This document shows, in pieces, positions 7,904-16,376 of a stretch of 64,000 bases of DNA. Location: the NCBI GenBank assembly GCA_019637335.1, contig JAHBVV010000019.1:64391-128390 (forward strand). Reading direction: 5' to 3'. A model generated the notes under the pieces. The model was not told the DNA's origin, did no database searches, and saw only the letters and a list, made by a program, of their open reading frames with translations. The position numbers and the translations under genes were made by a program. Numbering within the stretch: position 1 is the stretch's first letter; the number at the start of each line of letters is the position of its first letter. Source of the DNA: Candidatus Hydrogenedentota bacterium. GTDB taxonomy: Bacteria; Hydrogenedentota; Hydrogenedentia; Hydrogenedentales; JAEUWI01.

Positions 7904-10420
7904 GTGCCCGCGCATTCCTTCATCATAACCTCCTCCCTGCTGGTGCTGGCGGCGCTTTCGAGCTGCCTGATGGGGCTGGTGGTCTTGATGCGGAATCCCG
8001 AGCGCATAACGCACCGCGTCTTCGCGCTGCTCGCGTTCAACCTGAGCGTGTGGTCGATGGGCGTGTTCCTCATTGTCCACTCCCAGAGCGAAGAGACCGC
8101 GCGGCTGTGGATCATGGCGACGTTCGCGGTGGCCAGTTTTCTTCCCGCGACCTTTTACCATTTTATTGGCTATTTCCCGGACCAACGATTCCGCGGGATG
8201 GCGTGGTACCTCTACCTGCTCTACGGGATGGCCTTTGGCCTGACCGCGCTCGTCAACACGCGCTGGTACATTAAATCCCTCACCTTCGTTCCGGGAGATG
8301 TTCCCAAGGCGACCTACGGGATCGTATTTGAAGTGTACGGCGTCATGCTGGTGGCGACGATGGTGTTGATGTTCGCCAACCTGTTCCGGAAGCTCCGGAA
8401 ATCCGAGGGCATACAGCGGCGGCAAATCGAACACGTCCTGGCGTCCATATTCGCGGGCGTGGGCCTCGCCTCGGCCACGAACGTCATCGCGCCCGCGGTC
8501 TTCGATATCGACAACACGCAACTCTACGGCCCGTGCTTCATGGTGCTGATGATGGCGGGGCTGGCCTACACCATGGTCCGCTACCACCTGCTGGATATCT
8601 GGCTTGTCATCTCGCGCACCACGGCCCACGTGGTGGTGACCTGCATCATCTTCCTGATGTATTTCTCCGTGGTGACGCTGACGCACGCCGCATTCATCCA
8701 GGCGGGCCCGGAGTACACCATTCTCAGCATCGCGCTGACGTCCATGCTGGTGGCGGTGGTCATCCAGCCGCTGCGCGAGCGGGCGCAACTCGTGCTCGAT
8801 CGGGTGATCCGGCACCGCCGCTACGACGCGGAGGCGCTGACCCAGCGGATCGTCCGCGTATCGAATAAGTACGTCCAGCTCGACCAGATTATGGATCGCG
8901 TATCGGTCGATCTGCGCCAGACCATGGGCGTGACCGGGTTCCGGCTGCTCCTGGCGGACCGGGATCGCGGCCCGGAGTTGCACACGGCGTTCGTCTCCGG
9001 GGCGGTGAGCGGGGAAATCGAACAGCCCCTGGATTTCGTGCTGGAGTATGTCGGCGCGCATCACGAGCCCCTGCTCCTCGAAGAACTCGAGCACCGCGCG
9101 CCAAACCCGCATACCGTCCTGCTCGCGCGGCAGCTGCGGGAGCTTGGCGCCCTGGTGCTGATGCCGCTGGTGACGCAATCGGGCGTGCTCGGGATGGCCC
9201 TGCTTGCCGAGAAAGACACCAGAGAGCCCTATACCCTGGAGGACTGGCGGGTCTTCAACACGATCGCCGGGTCGCTCGCGGCGGCGGTGGAAAACGCGCG
9301 GCTGTATACCGAGCTCGAAGAGCTGAACGGCCACCTCGAGCTCATTCTCCGCAACATGCGCGGCAGCGTCATCGCGGTCGACAACAAGGGCGTGATCAAC
9401 ACGATCAACCAGGAAGGCCGGTCCATGCTGGGGCCGGTGGTCCCCGGGATGACCCTGGATGTGCTGGACACAAAGGTCGCCCGGCTGCTCCAGATGACGC
9501 TGGACAACAAGCGCGATATCCTCGACGTGGAGACGACGATTATCAATGGCGTGGGCGAGGAGATGCCCGTGGCCATGTCTACTTCCTGCCTGGAACTGCC
9601 GGGCCAAGGGATGAAGGGGGCGATGGTGCTGATCCACAACATGACGCAGATCAAGCGCCTGGAATCGAACGTGCAGCGCGCGGACCGGCTGACGTCGATC
9701 GGCACCATGGCGTCCGGGATGGCGCACGAGATCAAGAATCCGCTCCAGTCGATTAAGACGTTTACGCAGCTCCTGCTCGACCGCTTCGACGACGCGGACT
9801 TCCGGAAAACCTTTGCGGAGGTGGTCCCGCCGGAGGTGGACCGGATAGACAGTATTGTGACTCGGCTGCTTCATTTTGCGCGCCCCAAGCCCGTCTCCTT
9901 CCAGCTTCACGACCTGCGCGGCATTATCAAGAACGTATTTGCGCTGGTGCGGAATCAGCTCCGAAAGGAGGGCATTCACCCCGATCTGGATCTTCCAGAG
10001 GACAACGTGGATGTGATGGCGGACGACCAGCAATTGCATCAGGTGTTCCTGAACCTGGTGTTGAACGCGATCGAGGCGTTGTCCGACGCCCATAATCCGG
10101 TGATTGAGGTTCGCGTGTGGACGGGGCACGGGCGGCTGCAGCAGCGGGGTACGGGCCTGCGCCACGAAGTGCCCTGCGTGCGGGCCACAATCCGGGACAA
10201 CGGGTGCGGGATTACGCGCGACCACATGAAACAGCTCTTTACTCCGTTCTTCACCACGAAAAGCGACGGAAGCGGACTCGGCCTTTCCGTCGTTCACGGC
10301 ATAGTAACGGAGCATCAGGGCGTGATCGATGTCACCAGCACCCCGGGGGCGGGATCGTCCTTTACCGTCACGCTGCCGCTCGCCGGCAGCATGGAGACGA
10401 TTGAAAGGGTTGGCTTATGA
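7904..10420 (+). CDS. Seven-TM-type sensor histidine kinase with GAF and PAS
   Basis: The 838-residue protein starts at GTG 7904, 2 bases after the ketosynthase stop, with AAGG 10 bases before it. The first about 290 residues contain seven or more hydrophobic helices, like the 7TM N-terminal region of histidine kinases. A GAF-like domain (about 310-460) and a PAS-like domain (about 465-570) follow. The HisKA box GMAHEIKNPLQSIKTF carries phospho-acceptor His608. The ATP-binding domain shows the N box (LNLVLNAIEAL), DNGCGI, FTPFFTTK and GSGLGLS. All catalytic elements look intact. It overlaps the next gene by 4 bases (ATGA) and probably feeds the response regulator at 12311. Confidence 0.92.
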   Translation: MPAHSFIITSSLLVLAALSSCLMGLVVLMRNPERITHRVFALLAFNLSVWSMGVFLIVHSQSEETARLWIMATFAVASFLPATFYHFIGYFPDQRFRGMAWYLYLLYGMAFGLTALVNTRWYIKSLTFVPGDVPKATYGIVFEVYGVMLVATMVLMFANLFRKLRKSEGIQRRQIEHVLASIFAGVGLASATNVIAPAVFDIDNTQLYGPCFMVLMMAGLAYTMVRYHLLDIWLVISRTTAHVVVTCIIFLMYFSVVTLTHAAFIQAGPEYTILSIALTSMLVAVVIQPLRERAQLVLDRVIRHRRYDAEALTQRIVRVSNKYVQLDQIMDRVSVDLRQTMGVTGFRLLLADRDRGPELHTAFVSGAVSGEIEQPLDFVLEYVGAHHEPLLLEELEHRAPNPHTVLLARQLRELGALVLMPLVTQSGVLGMALLAEKDTREPYTLEDWRVFNTIAGSLAAAVENARLYTELEELNGHLELILRNMRGSVIAVDNKGVINTINQEGRSMLGPVVPGMTLDVLDTKVARLLQMTLDNKRDILDVETTIINGVGEEMPVAMSTSCLELPGQGMKGAMVLIHNMTQIKRLESNVQRADRLTSIGTMASGMAHEIKNPLQSIKTFTQLLLDRFDDADFRKTFAEVVPPEVDRIDSIVTRLLHFARPKPVSFQLHDLRGIIKNVFALVRNQLRKEGIHPDLDLPEDNVDVMADDQQLHQVFLNLVLNAIEALSDAHNPVIEVRVWTGHGRLQQRGTGLRHEVPCVRATIRDNGCGITRDHMKQLFTPFFTTKSDGSGLGLSVVHGIVTEHQGVIDVTSTPGAGSSFTVTLPLAGSMETIERVGL

Positions 10421-12333
10421 ACGTGCTCCTGGTCATTGCGGAGGACCGGGGCGTCTGGGAAGCCTTGCGGGCATCCCTTCCGGAGGGCGACCTGGTGCTG
10501 CACGAGCTCGACGTGGCCACGGCGCGCCGCCGCATCGCATCCGTGAACGTTGACGCGATATTTCTGGACGACACCTCGCTCTCGGGGGAGAATCTGGTCG
10601 AGGCGGTGAAGGACATGGCGCCGGGCATCCCGCTGGCGGTGCTTTCGAACCGGGAGGACCTGCTGACGCAGGCGGCGCTGACCCGTTCCGGGGCGAACGC
10701 GGTGCTGACGAAACCGTTTTCCTGCGAATCGCTTCAGGAGGCGCTGGCCTCGCTGCTCCACACGACCTACATTGCGGCGGGCGCGTCGCAGCCGGTGGAC
10801 GTGCCCGCGTTGCCCGGCGCGTCGCTCGGCCAGCACCAGATGGCGCTGCGCTGGATCAGCCGCCTCACGAACTGCAAGGCCGATTTGGAACGGCTGGCCC
10901 ACCGGCTGATGGAGGGCGCGGTCGACATTTTTGACGCCACGCGCTGCTGCCTGCTGCTGGAGCGGGAAGGCCAGGTTGCGGTGGCGGCTTCGCACGGGCT
11001 CAGCGACCACATTACGGGCCAGTTGCGACTCTCGTTCAGCCAGGGCTTGATGCACTGGTTCGACAGCCACGCCTGCCTGTTCGACATCATGGCGATCCGG
11101 TCGGCCCCGGAGGCCATTAAGGAGTTGCAGGTGCTGAACGGGATTCTGGCCGCGCCACTTATGCGGGACGGCCAGGTCTTTGGCGCGCTGGTGCTGGGCG
11201 ACAAGGCGTCCGGCCTTTCCTACGTGCAGGAAGAGCGCGAGCTGCTGTCACTTTTTGTCCGATCCGTTGAGATACTCTTTGAAGACGTCTACGGGCGAAA
11301 CCGGCCCGGCTACCAGGGCCCTGCGCAGCTCATGGCGAGCGATCTGCCCGTGGGGATGGTGGAAATCTCTCCGGAGCGGAAGGTGGTGGCGATGAACCGG
11401 CGCGCGGAGGCGCTTCTACAGCTGCCCGCGACGAAGGTGGTAGGTTCGAGCGTCCAGCGGCTCGGCTCGGCCTTCGCCGACGTGGTGCTCCGCAGCATTG
11501 CGCGGAACGAGCCGCGTTACCACGAAGTCATCCGCGATCCGGTGACGAACGGCCAGCTGAGCATCAACGTGGCTCCGGGCGACGCGGGCGGGGCGATGGT
11601 GGCGTTTCTGCCGCAGACCGAGGAGCGCGTTTCTCAAGAGGAAATCGCCTACAGCCCGTTCTGGGAGTACCTCGCCACGCGCGTGGCGCAGGAAATTAAA
11701 AATCCGATGGTCGCGATCAACACCTTCGCGCAACTGCTGCCGCGGAAGTACGATTCCGAGGACTTTCGGGACGCCTTCAGCCGGGTGGTGCAGCAGGAGG
11801 TGGAGCGGATCAACCGGGTGGTGGAGACGCTCTTCGAGTTTGCCCGTAACCCGAGCCTGCGCCTGCAGCAGTGCGACGTGAACGACACGGTGCGATCGGT
11901 GCTCGCTTCGTTCGAGTCGGAGCTTGCGCGCCATGCGATCAAGTTGGATCAATCGTATGATCCCGAAGTCCTGCAGACGGAGCTGGATCCCGTTTTCATC
12001 AAGCAGGCGGTGCACAACGTCGTGCAGAACTCGATCGAGGCCATGCCCGCCGGGGGCACGATTCAGGTGCGCACGGCGCGCCGGGACAAATCGATCGAGA
12101 TCCGGATATCGGATTCCGGCCCCGGCGTTTCCAAGGAAGATTCCGACCTGATCTTCCTGCCGTTCTACAGTACGAAAGAGCAGGGTATGGGCCTGGGACT
12201 GACCATCGCCAACCGCATCCTGCACCAGCACCAGGGCGCCATACGCTGGGTCACCGACGAGAAGGAGGGCAACTATTTTGCGCTCCAGATACCCACGACG
12301 GAGCTAAGCCATGCAAACGATCCTGGCCATTGA
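10417..12333 (+). CDS. Receiver-GAF-PAS histidine-kinase-like protein with Gln at the phospho-acceptor site
   Basis: The 638-residue protein begins with a receiver-like domain of about 120 residues: a candidate Asp in DAIFLDD and Lys in LTKPFS are retained. A GAF-like domain (about 150-290) and a PAS-like segment (about 305-400) follow. The dimerisation helix reads RVAQEIKNPMVAINTFAQLL: the histidine of the usual HEIKNP is Gln425. The ATP-binding domain keeps VVQNSIEAM, DSGPGVS, FLPFYSTK and GMGLGL. It should therefore bind ATP but not autophosphorylate at the usual place. It may act as a pseudokinase partner of the kinase encoded just upstream, or as a phosphatase or sensor subunit. It overlaps both neighbours. 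Confidence 0.85.
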   Translation: MNVLLVIAEDRGVWEALRASLPEGDLVLHELDVATARRRIASVNVDAIFLDDTSLSGENLVEAVKDMAPGIPLAVLSNREDLLTQAALTRSGANAVLTKPFSCESLQEALASLLHTTYIAAGASQPVDVPALPGASLGQHQMALRWISRLTNCKADLERLAHRLMEGAVDIFDATRCCLLLEREGQVAVAASHGLSDHITGQLRLSFSQGLMHWFDSHACLFDIMAIRSAPEAIKELQVLNGILAAPLMRDGQVFGALVLGDKASGLSYVQEERELLSLFVRSVEILFEDVYGRNRPGYQGPAQLMASDLPVGMVEISPERKVVAMNRRAEALLQLPATKVVGSSVQRLGSAFADVVLRSIARNEPRYHEVIRDPVTNGQLSINVAPGDAGGAMVAFLPQTEERVSQEEIAYSPFWEYLATRVAQEIKNPMVAINTFAQLLPRKYDSEDFRDAFSRVVQQEVERINRVVETLFEFARNPSLRLQQCDVNDTVRSVLASFESELARHAIKLDQSYDPEVLQTELDPVFIKQAVHNVVQNSIEAMPAGGTIQVRTARRDKSIEIRISDSGPGVSKEDSDLIFLPFYSTKEQGMGLGLTIANRILHQHQGAIRWVTDEKEGNYFALQIPTTELSHANDPGH

Positions 12334-13696
12334 CGACGAGCTGAGCATTCGCGAATCGTACCGGATGATCCTGGGCGACGACTACCGGGTTCATGTCGCG
12401 GAGGATGGCGAAGCCGCGCTGGAAGTGCTCTCGGAAAAGCATGTGGACCTGATTCTCCTGGATCTGACCATGCCGCGGATGAGCGGCATGGACTTTCTAG
12501 AGCGGCTGGAGGAGCGCGGCGAGACGGTTCCCGTGATTATCGTCACCGGGTCGAACACGGTGGATATCGCCGTGCGCGCAATCAAGAAGGGGGCGCGCGA
12601 GTTCGTGATCAAGCCCTTCGATCTGGACGACCTCCTCGCCCTGGTGGAGCGCACGCTGGAGGAATTGCGCGAAAAGCGCGAGCTCTCCACGCTCCGCGAG
12701 CAGGGCACGGCCGGCTTCGACAACATCATCGGGAACGCGCCCGCGCTCATGGAGGCCCTGGCCAAGGCGCGCCAGGCGATGGACGTCGATTCGACCGTGC
12801 TCATTACCGGCGAGACCGGAACCGGCAAGGACGTGCTCGCGCGGGCCATCCATTTCGGCGGCGGGCGCAAGGACAAGCCCTTTGTTCCCCTGTCGTGCTG
12901 CGCCATTCCCGCGAACCTGGTGGAGAGCGAGTTGTTCGGGCTTACCCGCGGCGCCTTCACCGGGGCCACCGAAAGCCGCATCGGCAAGATGCAGGTGGCC
13001 GACGGCGGTTCACTGTTTCTCGACGAGATCGGCGAGATGCCCGTGGAGGCCCAATCAAAGCTCCTGCGGGTGCTGCAGGAAGGCACCTTCTACGCCGTGG
13101 GCGGCAACCGCGAGATTGAAGTGGACGTGCGCTTCATCTGCGCCACGAACCGGCCCTTCGACCGCGCCATCGCCGAGGGCCTGTTCCGCCAGGACCTGTA
13201 CTACCGTATCAACGTGCTGCCGATCACCATGCCGCCCCTGCGCAAGCGCCGCGAGGATATCCCCCAGCTCGTGGCGCACTTCGTGGCCAAGCACGGGCCG
13301 CGCGTAAACTCGCGGGTCCAGGATTTCGAGCCCCGCGCGCTGTCCCGCCTGGCGGCGTGCCAGTGGCCCGGGAACATCCGGGAGCTCGAGAACACGGTGG
13401 AGCGGATCCTCGTGTGCCACAGCAGCGAGCGGGTCATTCGCGCGGAGTTTCTGAACGGCATCGTTGCCGCGGAGGGAGGCGTCGAGGTCAGCGGCCTGGA
13501 GGACTTCGCGGGTCTGCCGTTGCAGGAGGCGACGCAGCGCCTGGAGCGGCACCTGATCAAGAAAGCCCTTGAACAGTGTAATTACGTGCAATCCCAGGCC
13601 GCCGACGCGCTCGGCACCACGCGCCGCATCCTGAAATACAAGATGGACCAGCTCGGCATCACCGACGATCACGACAAACATTCGATAGCGAGTTAG
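12311..13696 (+). CDS. NtrC-family sigma-54-dependent response regulator
   Basis: The 461-residue protein has the three standard parts. The receiver domain (1-120) has phospho-acceptor Asp51 (LILLDLTMP) and Lys101. The AAA+ domain has Walker A GETGTGKD at 167-174, GAFTGA at 214-219 for contact with sigma-54, and a Walker B-like LFLDEIGEM at 235. The C-terminal Fis-type helix-turn-helix is in EQCNYVQSQAADALGTTRRILKYK form. It starts inside the previous gene (23-base overlap), forming a kinase/pseudokinase/regulator cassette. The targets are unknown. A sigma-54 factor must exist elsewhere in the genome. It is followed by a long repeat region, so it probably ends the operon. Confidence 0.95.
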   Translation: MQTILAIDDELSIRESYRMILGDDYRVHVAEDGEAALEVLSEKHVDLILLDLTMPRMSGMDFLERLEERGETVPVIIVTGSNTVDIAVRAIKKGAREFVIKPFDLDDLLALVERTLEELREKRELSTLREQGTAGFDNIIGNAPALMEALAKARQAMDVDSTVLITGETGTGKDVLARAIHFGGGRKDKPFVPLSCCAIPANLVESELFGLTRGAFTGATESRIGKMQVADGGSLFLDEIGEMPVEAQSKLLRVLQEGTFYAVGGNREIEVDVRFICATNRPFDRAIAEGLFRQDLYYRINVLPITMPPLRKRREDIPQLVAHFVAKHGPRVNSRVQDFEPRALSRLAACQWPGNIRELENTVERILVCHSSERVIRAEFLNGIVAAEGGVEVSGLEDFAGLPLQEATQRLERHLIKKALEQCNYVQSQAADALGTTRRILKYKMDQLGITDDHDKHSIAS

Positions 13697-14454
13697 GGTT
13701 CGTGGCGCTTACGCCGGGGAGCGCGTGGTACTGAATCGAGCGCCACGAAGAACACATGGCAGCCTGTTGGCGCAACCGAATATGGGATCACCACGAATGG
13801 CATGGGGCAGCCGCTGGCCGCAACCAAGGAATTGATCACCACGAAGGGCACGAAGTCCACGAAGGAAAGAAGTTGGAGAAGGATTGATATTCACGCGACG
13901 GCGCAGAGGAGAAAAGGCGCAAAGGAGATGATCCAGGGCGCGATGCGCGGTTACGGTGGGCGGGGATTGGATTTGGAGCCACAAAGAGCACAGAGATCAC
14001 AAAGAACACGGGGTGCCTCTGGCCGCAGCCAGGGAACTGATTACCACGAAGGGTACGAAGAGAAACAGAGAAGGGCTTTAACCGCAGAGAACGCAGAGAG
14101 CGCAGAGGATGGCTCTTGTACGCAGATGAAGTAGGTGGTTGAATGAGGGTGCGTTTTTGACCACGAATGGACACCAATGCAGACGAATGCGCCGGGAGCG
14201 GCGGCTGGCCACGATCAGGATTTGTGACCACGGATTACACGGATGACACGGATAGCAATTGGTTCCGGTCGTTGAGGCGTGCCGGCGGCTGCGTGCGTTT
14301 TTCGACGCAGCCTGTTCGGATTGTTCAGCATCGGAATTGTAGCGGGGTTGAACGGGTGGCGGGTTGTTCGGTCTCGTCTGGATCGCGCAAGTGGTTCAAG
14401 ATGAACGTGCATGCGCTTAATTCAGCTTTTTTGAAAAGCAGAAGGTGATGCATA
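13697..14454. repeat. Non-coding block of degenerate 9-base-period repeats
   Basis: The block is a patchwork of short phrases repeated with shifts of nine bases. Examples are CACGAAGGGCACGAAGTC near 13838, CACAAAGAGCACAGAGAT near 13981, CGCAGAGAACGCAGAGAG near 14082 and CACGGATTACACGGATGA near 14228, plus CACGAATGGACACCAATG near 14162. The phrase with ACTGATTACCACGAAGGG occurs twice (about 13833 and 14038). Translations in any frame are repetitive and charged, and I do not accept them as genes. Repeats of this kind are known to be scattered between genes in Planctomycetes-like genomes. The function is not visible. Confidence 0.75.
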
Positions 14455-15411
14455 ATGGCGCAAATGGAAACGTCTAGAACACGAAGACGCGTATTAATCG
14501 TGATCGCGGCGGTGGCTGTCCTCGGGGTCGCCTTTTACCTGCATTTCTTTCTCTTTCGCAGCATGGGGTCGGGCCCCGCGGGTCCGCCCGTGCCCCTGGC
14601 GCCCTTTGAATCGGTCTGGACCGATCGGCCGGTGCTCCTGCTGGGGCTGGGCGACAGCGTTACCGCGGGCTATGGCGCATCCGAAGGCAAGTCCTACGTG
14701 GCCCGGCTTGTGAAGAATCCGGAAGACGAGTTCGAGGACATGGCCGGGCGCAACCTGGCCCGTGTTTTCCCCAATCTGACGGTCCGCAACCCATCCGTGA
14801 GTGGCTCGACGTCGTTGGACCATGTGCGCGACCAAATCCCCGAGATCGAAGTCCAGCCCGAGGAGACCCTCGGCATTGTTGTCCTGACCACGGGCGGCAA
14901 CGACCTCATCCACATGTACGGCAGGACGCCGTCCCGGGAAGGCGCCATGTACGGCGCCACCCTCGAAGAGGCCGAACCCTGGATTGCTAATTTCGCGGCG
15001 CGGCTCGATGGCATGATCGAAGACATCGCCGCGAAATTTCCCGGCGGCTGCCAGATTTTCCTGGCCAACATCTACGATCCGTCCGACGGCGTCGGCACCT
15101 TCGCGCCGGTTGGCCTGCCGGAATGGCCGGACGGCCTCGCCATCCACGCGAAGTACAACGACATCATCGCGCGTTGCGCCGAGCAATACGATTTCGTTCA
15201 CCTTGTGGACATGCACCGTGAATTCCTCGGCCATGGGCTCTTTTGCCGCCAGTTTTGGCGTGAACACTACGACGCGGGCGATCCGCACTACTGGTACTTC
15301 ACCAACCTCGAAGATCCGAATGATCGCGGCTACGACGCCATACGCCGCCTTATGCTGAACGCGATGGCGGGCGTTTTCGCGGGCGAAGCGGCGCCGACCC
15401 GGGCGGGCTAG
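14455..15411 (+). CDS. Membrane-anchored SGNH/GDSL-family hydrolase-like protein
   Basis: The 318-residue protein has one N-terminal membrane helix (about residues 12-35, VLIVIAAVAVLGVAFYL). A SGNH-type domain follows on the outer side. Block I is GLGDSVTAGYG with candidate nucleophile Ser68, the block II region is SVSGSTS, and block III is GGNDL. The usual C-terminal DxxH catalytic pair is not clear: the expected place reads LEDPNDRGYDAI, with Asp where His is normal, though DPHYW just upstream could supply a His. SGNH enzymes are esterases or lipases. The ATG at 14455 has AGAAGGTGA at good spacing. The gene starts a run of plus-strand genes after the repeat block. Confidence 0.75.
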   Translation: MAQMETSRTRRRVLIVIAAVAVLGVAFYLHFFLFRSMGSGPAGPPVPLAPFESVWTDRPVLLLGLGDSVTAGYGASEGKSYVARLVKNPEDEFEDMAGRNLARVFPNLTVRNPSVSGSTSLDHVRDQIPEIEVQPEETLGIVVLTTGGNDLIHMYGRTPSREGAMYGATLEEAEPWIANFAARLDGMIEDIAAKFPGGCQIFLANIYDPSDGVGTFAPVGLPEWPDGLAIHAKYNDIIARCAEQYDFVHLVDMHREFLGHGLFCRQFWREHYDAGDPHYWYFTNLEDPNDRGYDAIRRLMLNAMAGVFAGEAAPTRAG

Positions 15412-15459
15412 CCGATTTTTCACGCCCCACCGGCTTTCGCCCGGGGCAGGGGATTGCAC

Positions 15460-16236
15460 ATGGAATACCGGAACCGAGACGATGTTATCCAACGTTTTGA
15501 CGGGCTCGACATGGACGCAGAAGGCCGGGAGTACCTGGCCTTCAACGCGGCCCGATATGTGCGCCTCCTGGAGCGGGCCGTCCACTGCCGGCAATTGTTG
15601 GATGTGGAGGCCGCGCGCGTGCTTGACGTGGGGCCGTCGTTTTTCACGGCCCTCCTTCGCGACGCATTCCCCCGGGACGCCATTCTCGCGCTGGGAATCG
15701 ATCACGCGGCCTCGCGGGGCGGGCACTGGCCCCCGGCGCTGGCGCTCGATGGCGTTACGTTTCACGGCTACGACCTTCGCTCCGCGGGCGACCCCGAATC
15801 GTGGCTCCGGATAGAGCCCGTGCATCTCATCGTGTTCTCGGAAGTCCTGGAGCACCTCCATCTCGCGCCGTCCCACGTGCTGTCATTCTTCCAGTCGCTC
15901 CTGGCGCCGGGCGGCTATCTCCTGCTCACCACGCCCAACGCAGCGACCCTGCCGAAACGCCTGCGCTTTGCGCTGCTGGGAAAGAATCCCATTCCCCTGT
16001 TCCGGGAAAACGCGGAAAACCCCGGGCATTTTCGCGAGTACAGCCGGGAAGAACTGCGCGCGGTCGGCGAGGGCTGCGGCCTCGAAGTGGTCGAGTCGCG
16101 GATCTACAACGACACCTACGCGCTCGAGCTCGACAAGTACCACACGCCCAAGGGGCGGCTGATACGCCTGCTCTCGGACATCGCACCCGAGAGCATGCGC
16201 GAAAACCACTACGTGCTATACCGTAATCCGGCGTAG
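15460..16236 (+). CDS. SAM-dependent methyltransferase (class I)
   Basis: The 258-residue protein has a Rossmann methyltransferase core. The SAM-binding first strand is ARVLDVGPSFF, the acidic end of strand two is GIDHA, and the post-core motif is LIVFSEVLEHL, followed by LLAPGGYLLLTTPNA. The VLEHL and LLLTTPN phrasing resembles methyltransferase type 11/12 proteins linked to sugar or ubiquinone-type substrates. The C-terminal part, FREYSREELRAVGEGCGLEVV, is also typical. The ATG at 15460 has GGGGCAGGGGA just upstream. The gene lies 48 bases after the SGNH gene and is probably co-transcribed with it. The substrate is unknown. Confidence 0.85.
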   Translation: MEYRNRDDVIQRFDGLDMDAEGREYLAFNAARYVRLLERAVHCRQLLDVEAARVLDVGPSFFTALLRDAFPRDAILALGIDHAASRGGHWPPALALDGVTFHGYDLRSAGDPESWLRIEPVHLIVFSEVLEHLHLAPSHVLSFFQSLLAPGGYLLLTTPNAATLPKRLRFALLGKNPIPLFRENAENPGHFREYSREELRAVGEGCGLEVVESRIYNDTYALELDKYHTPKGRLIRLLSDIAPESMRENHYVLYRNPA

Positions 16237-16278
16237 CGGGCACGGTTCCCGCCCCTGCGCGGGCGCGGCCTTTTCTGC

Positions 16279-16284
16279 TATGAT
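16279..16284 (+). promoter_or_regulatory. Candidate extended -10 box before the PfkB kinase
   Basis: TGCTATGAT occurs in the 140-base gap, with TG one base before the hexamer TATGAT. It is 93 bases upstream of the start codon. No clear -35 hexamer is present. Confidence 0.3.
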
Positions 16285-16376
16285 CCCGCCTTCCGCGCGG
16301 CCCTGGCGGCGCGGCGACTAGCGAAGCAACCCGCGGCCCGAAGCGCCGCGTACCTCCCGGGAAGGAATCTCATCGC

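Noticed and set aside
7685-10315. A 876-residue reading frame on the minus strand
   Set aside because: It lies opposite the ketosynthase and the first kinase, with His/Arg/Gln-rich composition and no domain. It is a GC-rich shadow.
13802-14134. Small frame in the repeat block
   Set aside because: Its translation (TTKGTKSTKE, AENAESAE) is a by-product of the 9-base-period repeats and there is no ribosome site.
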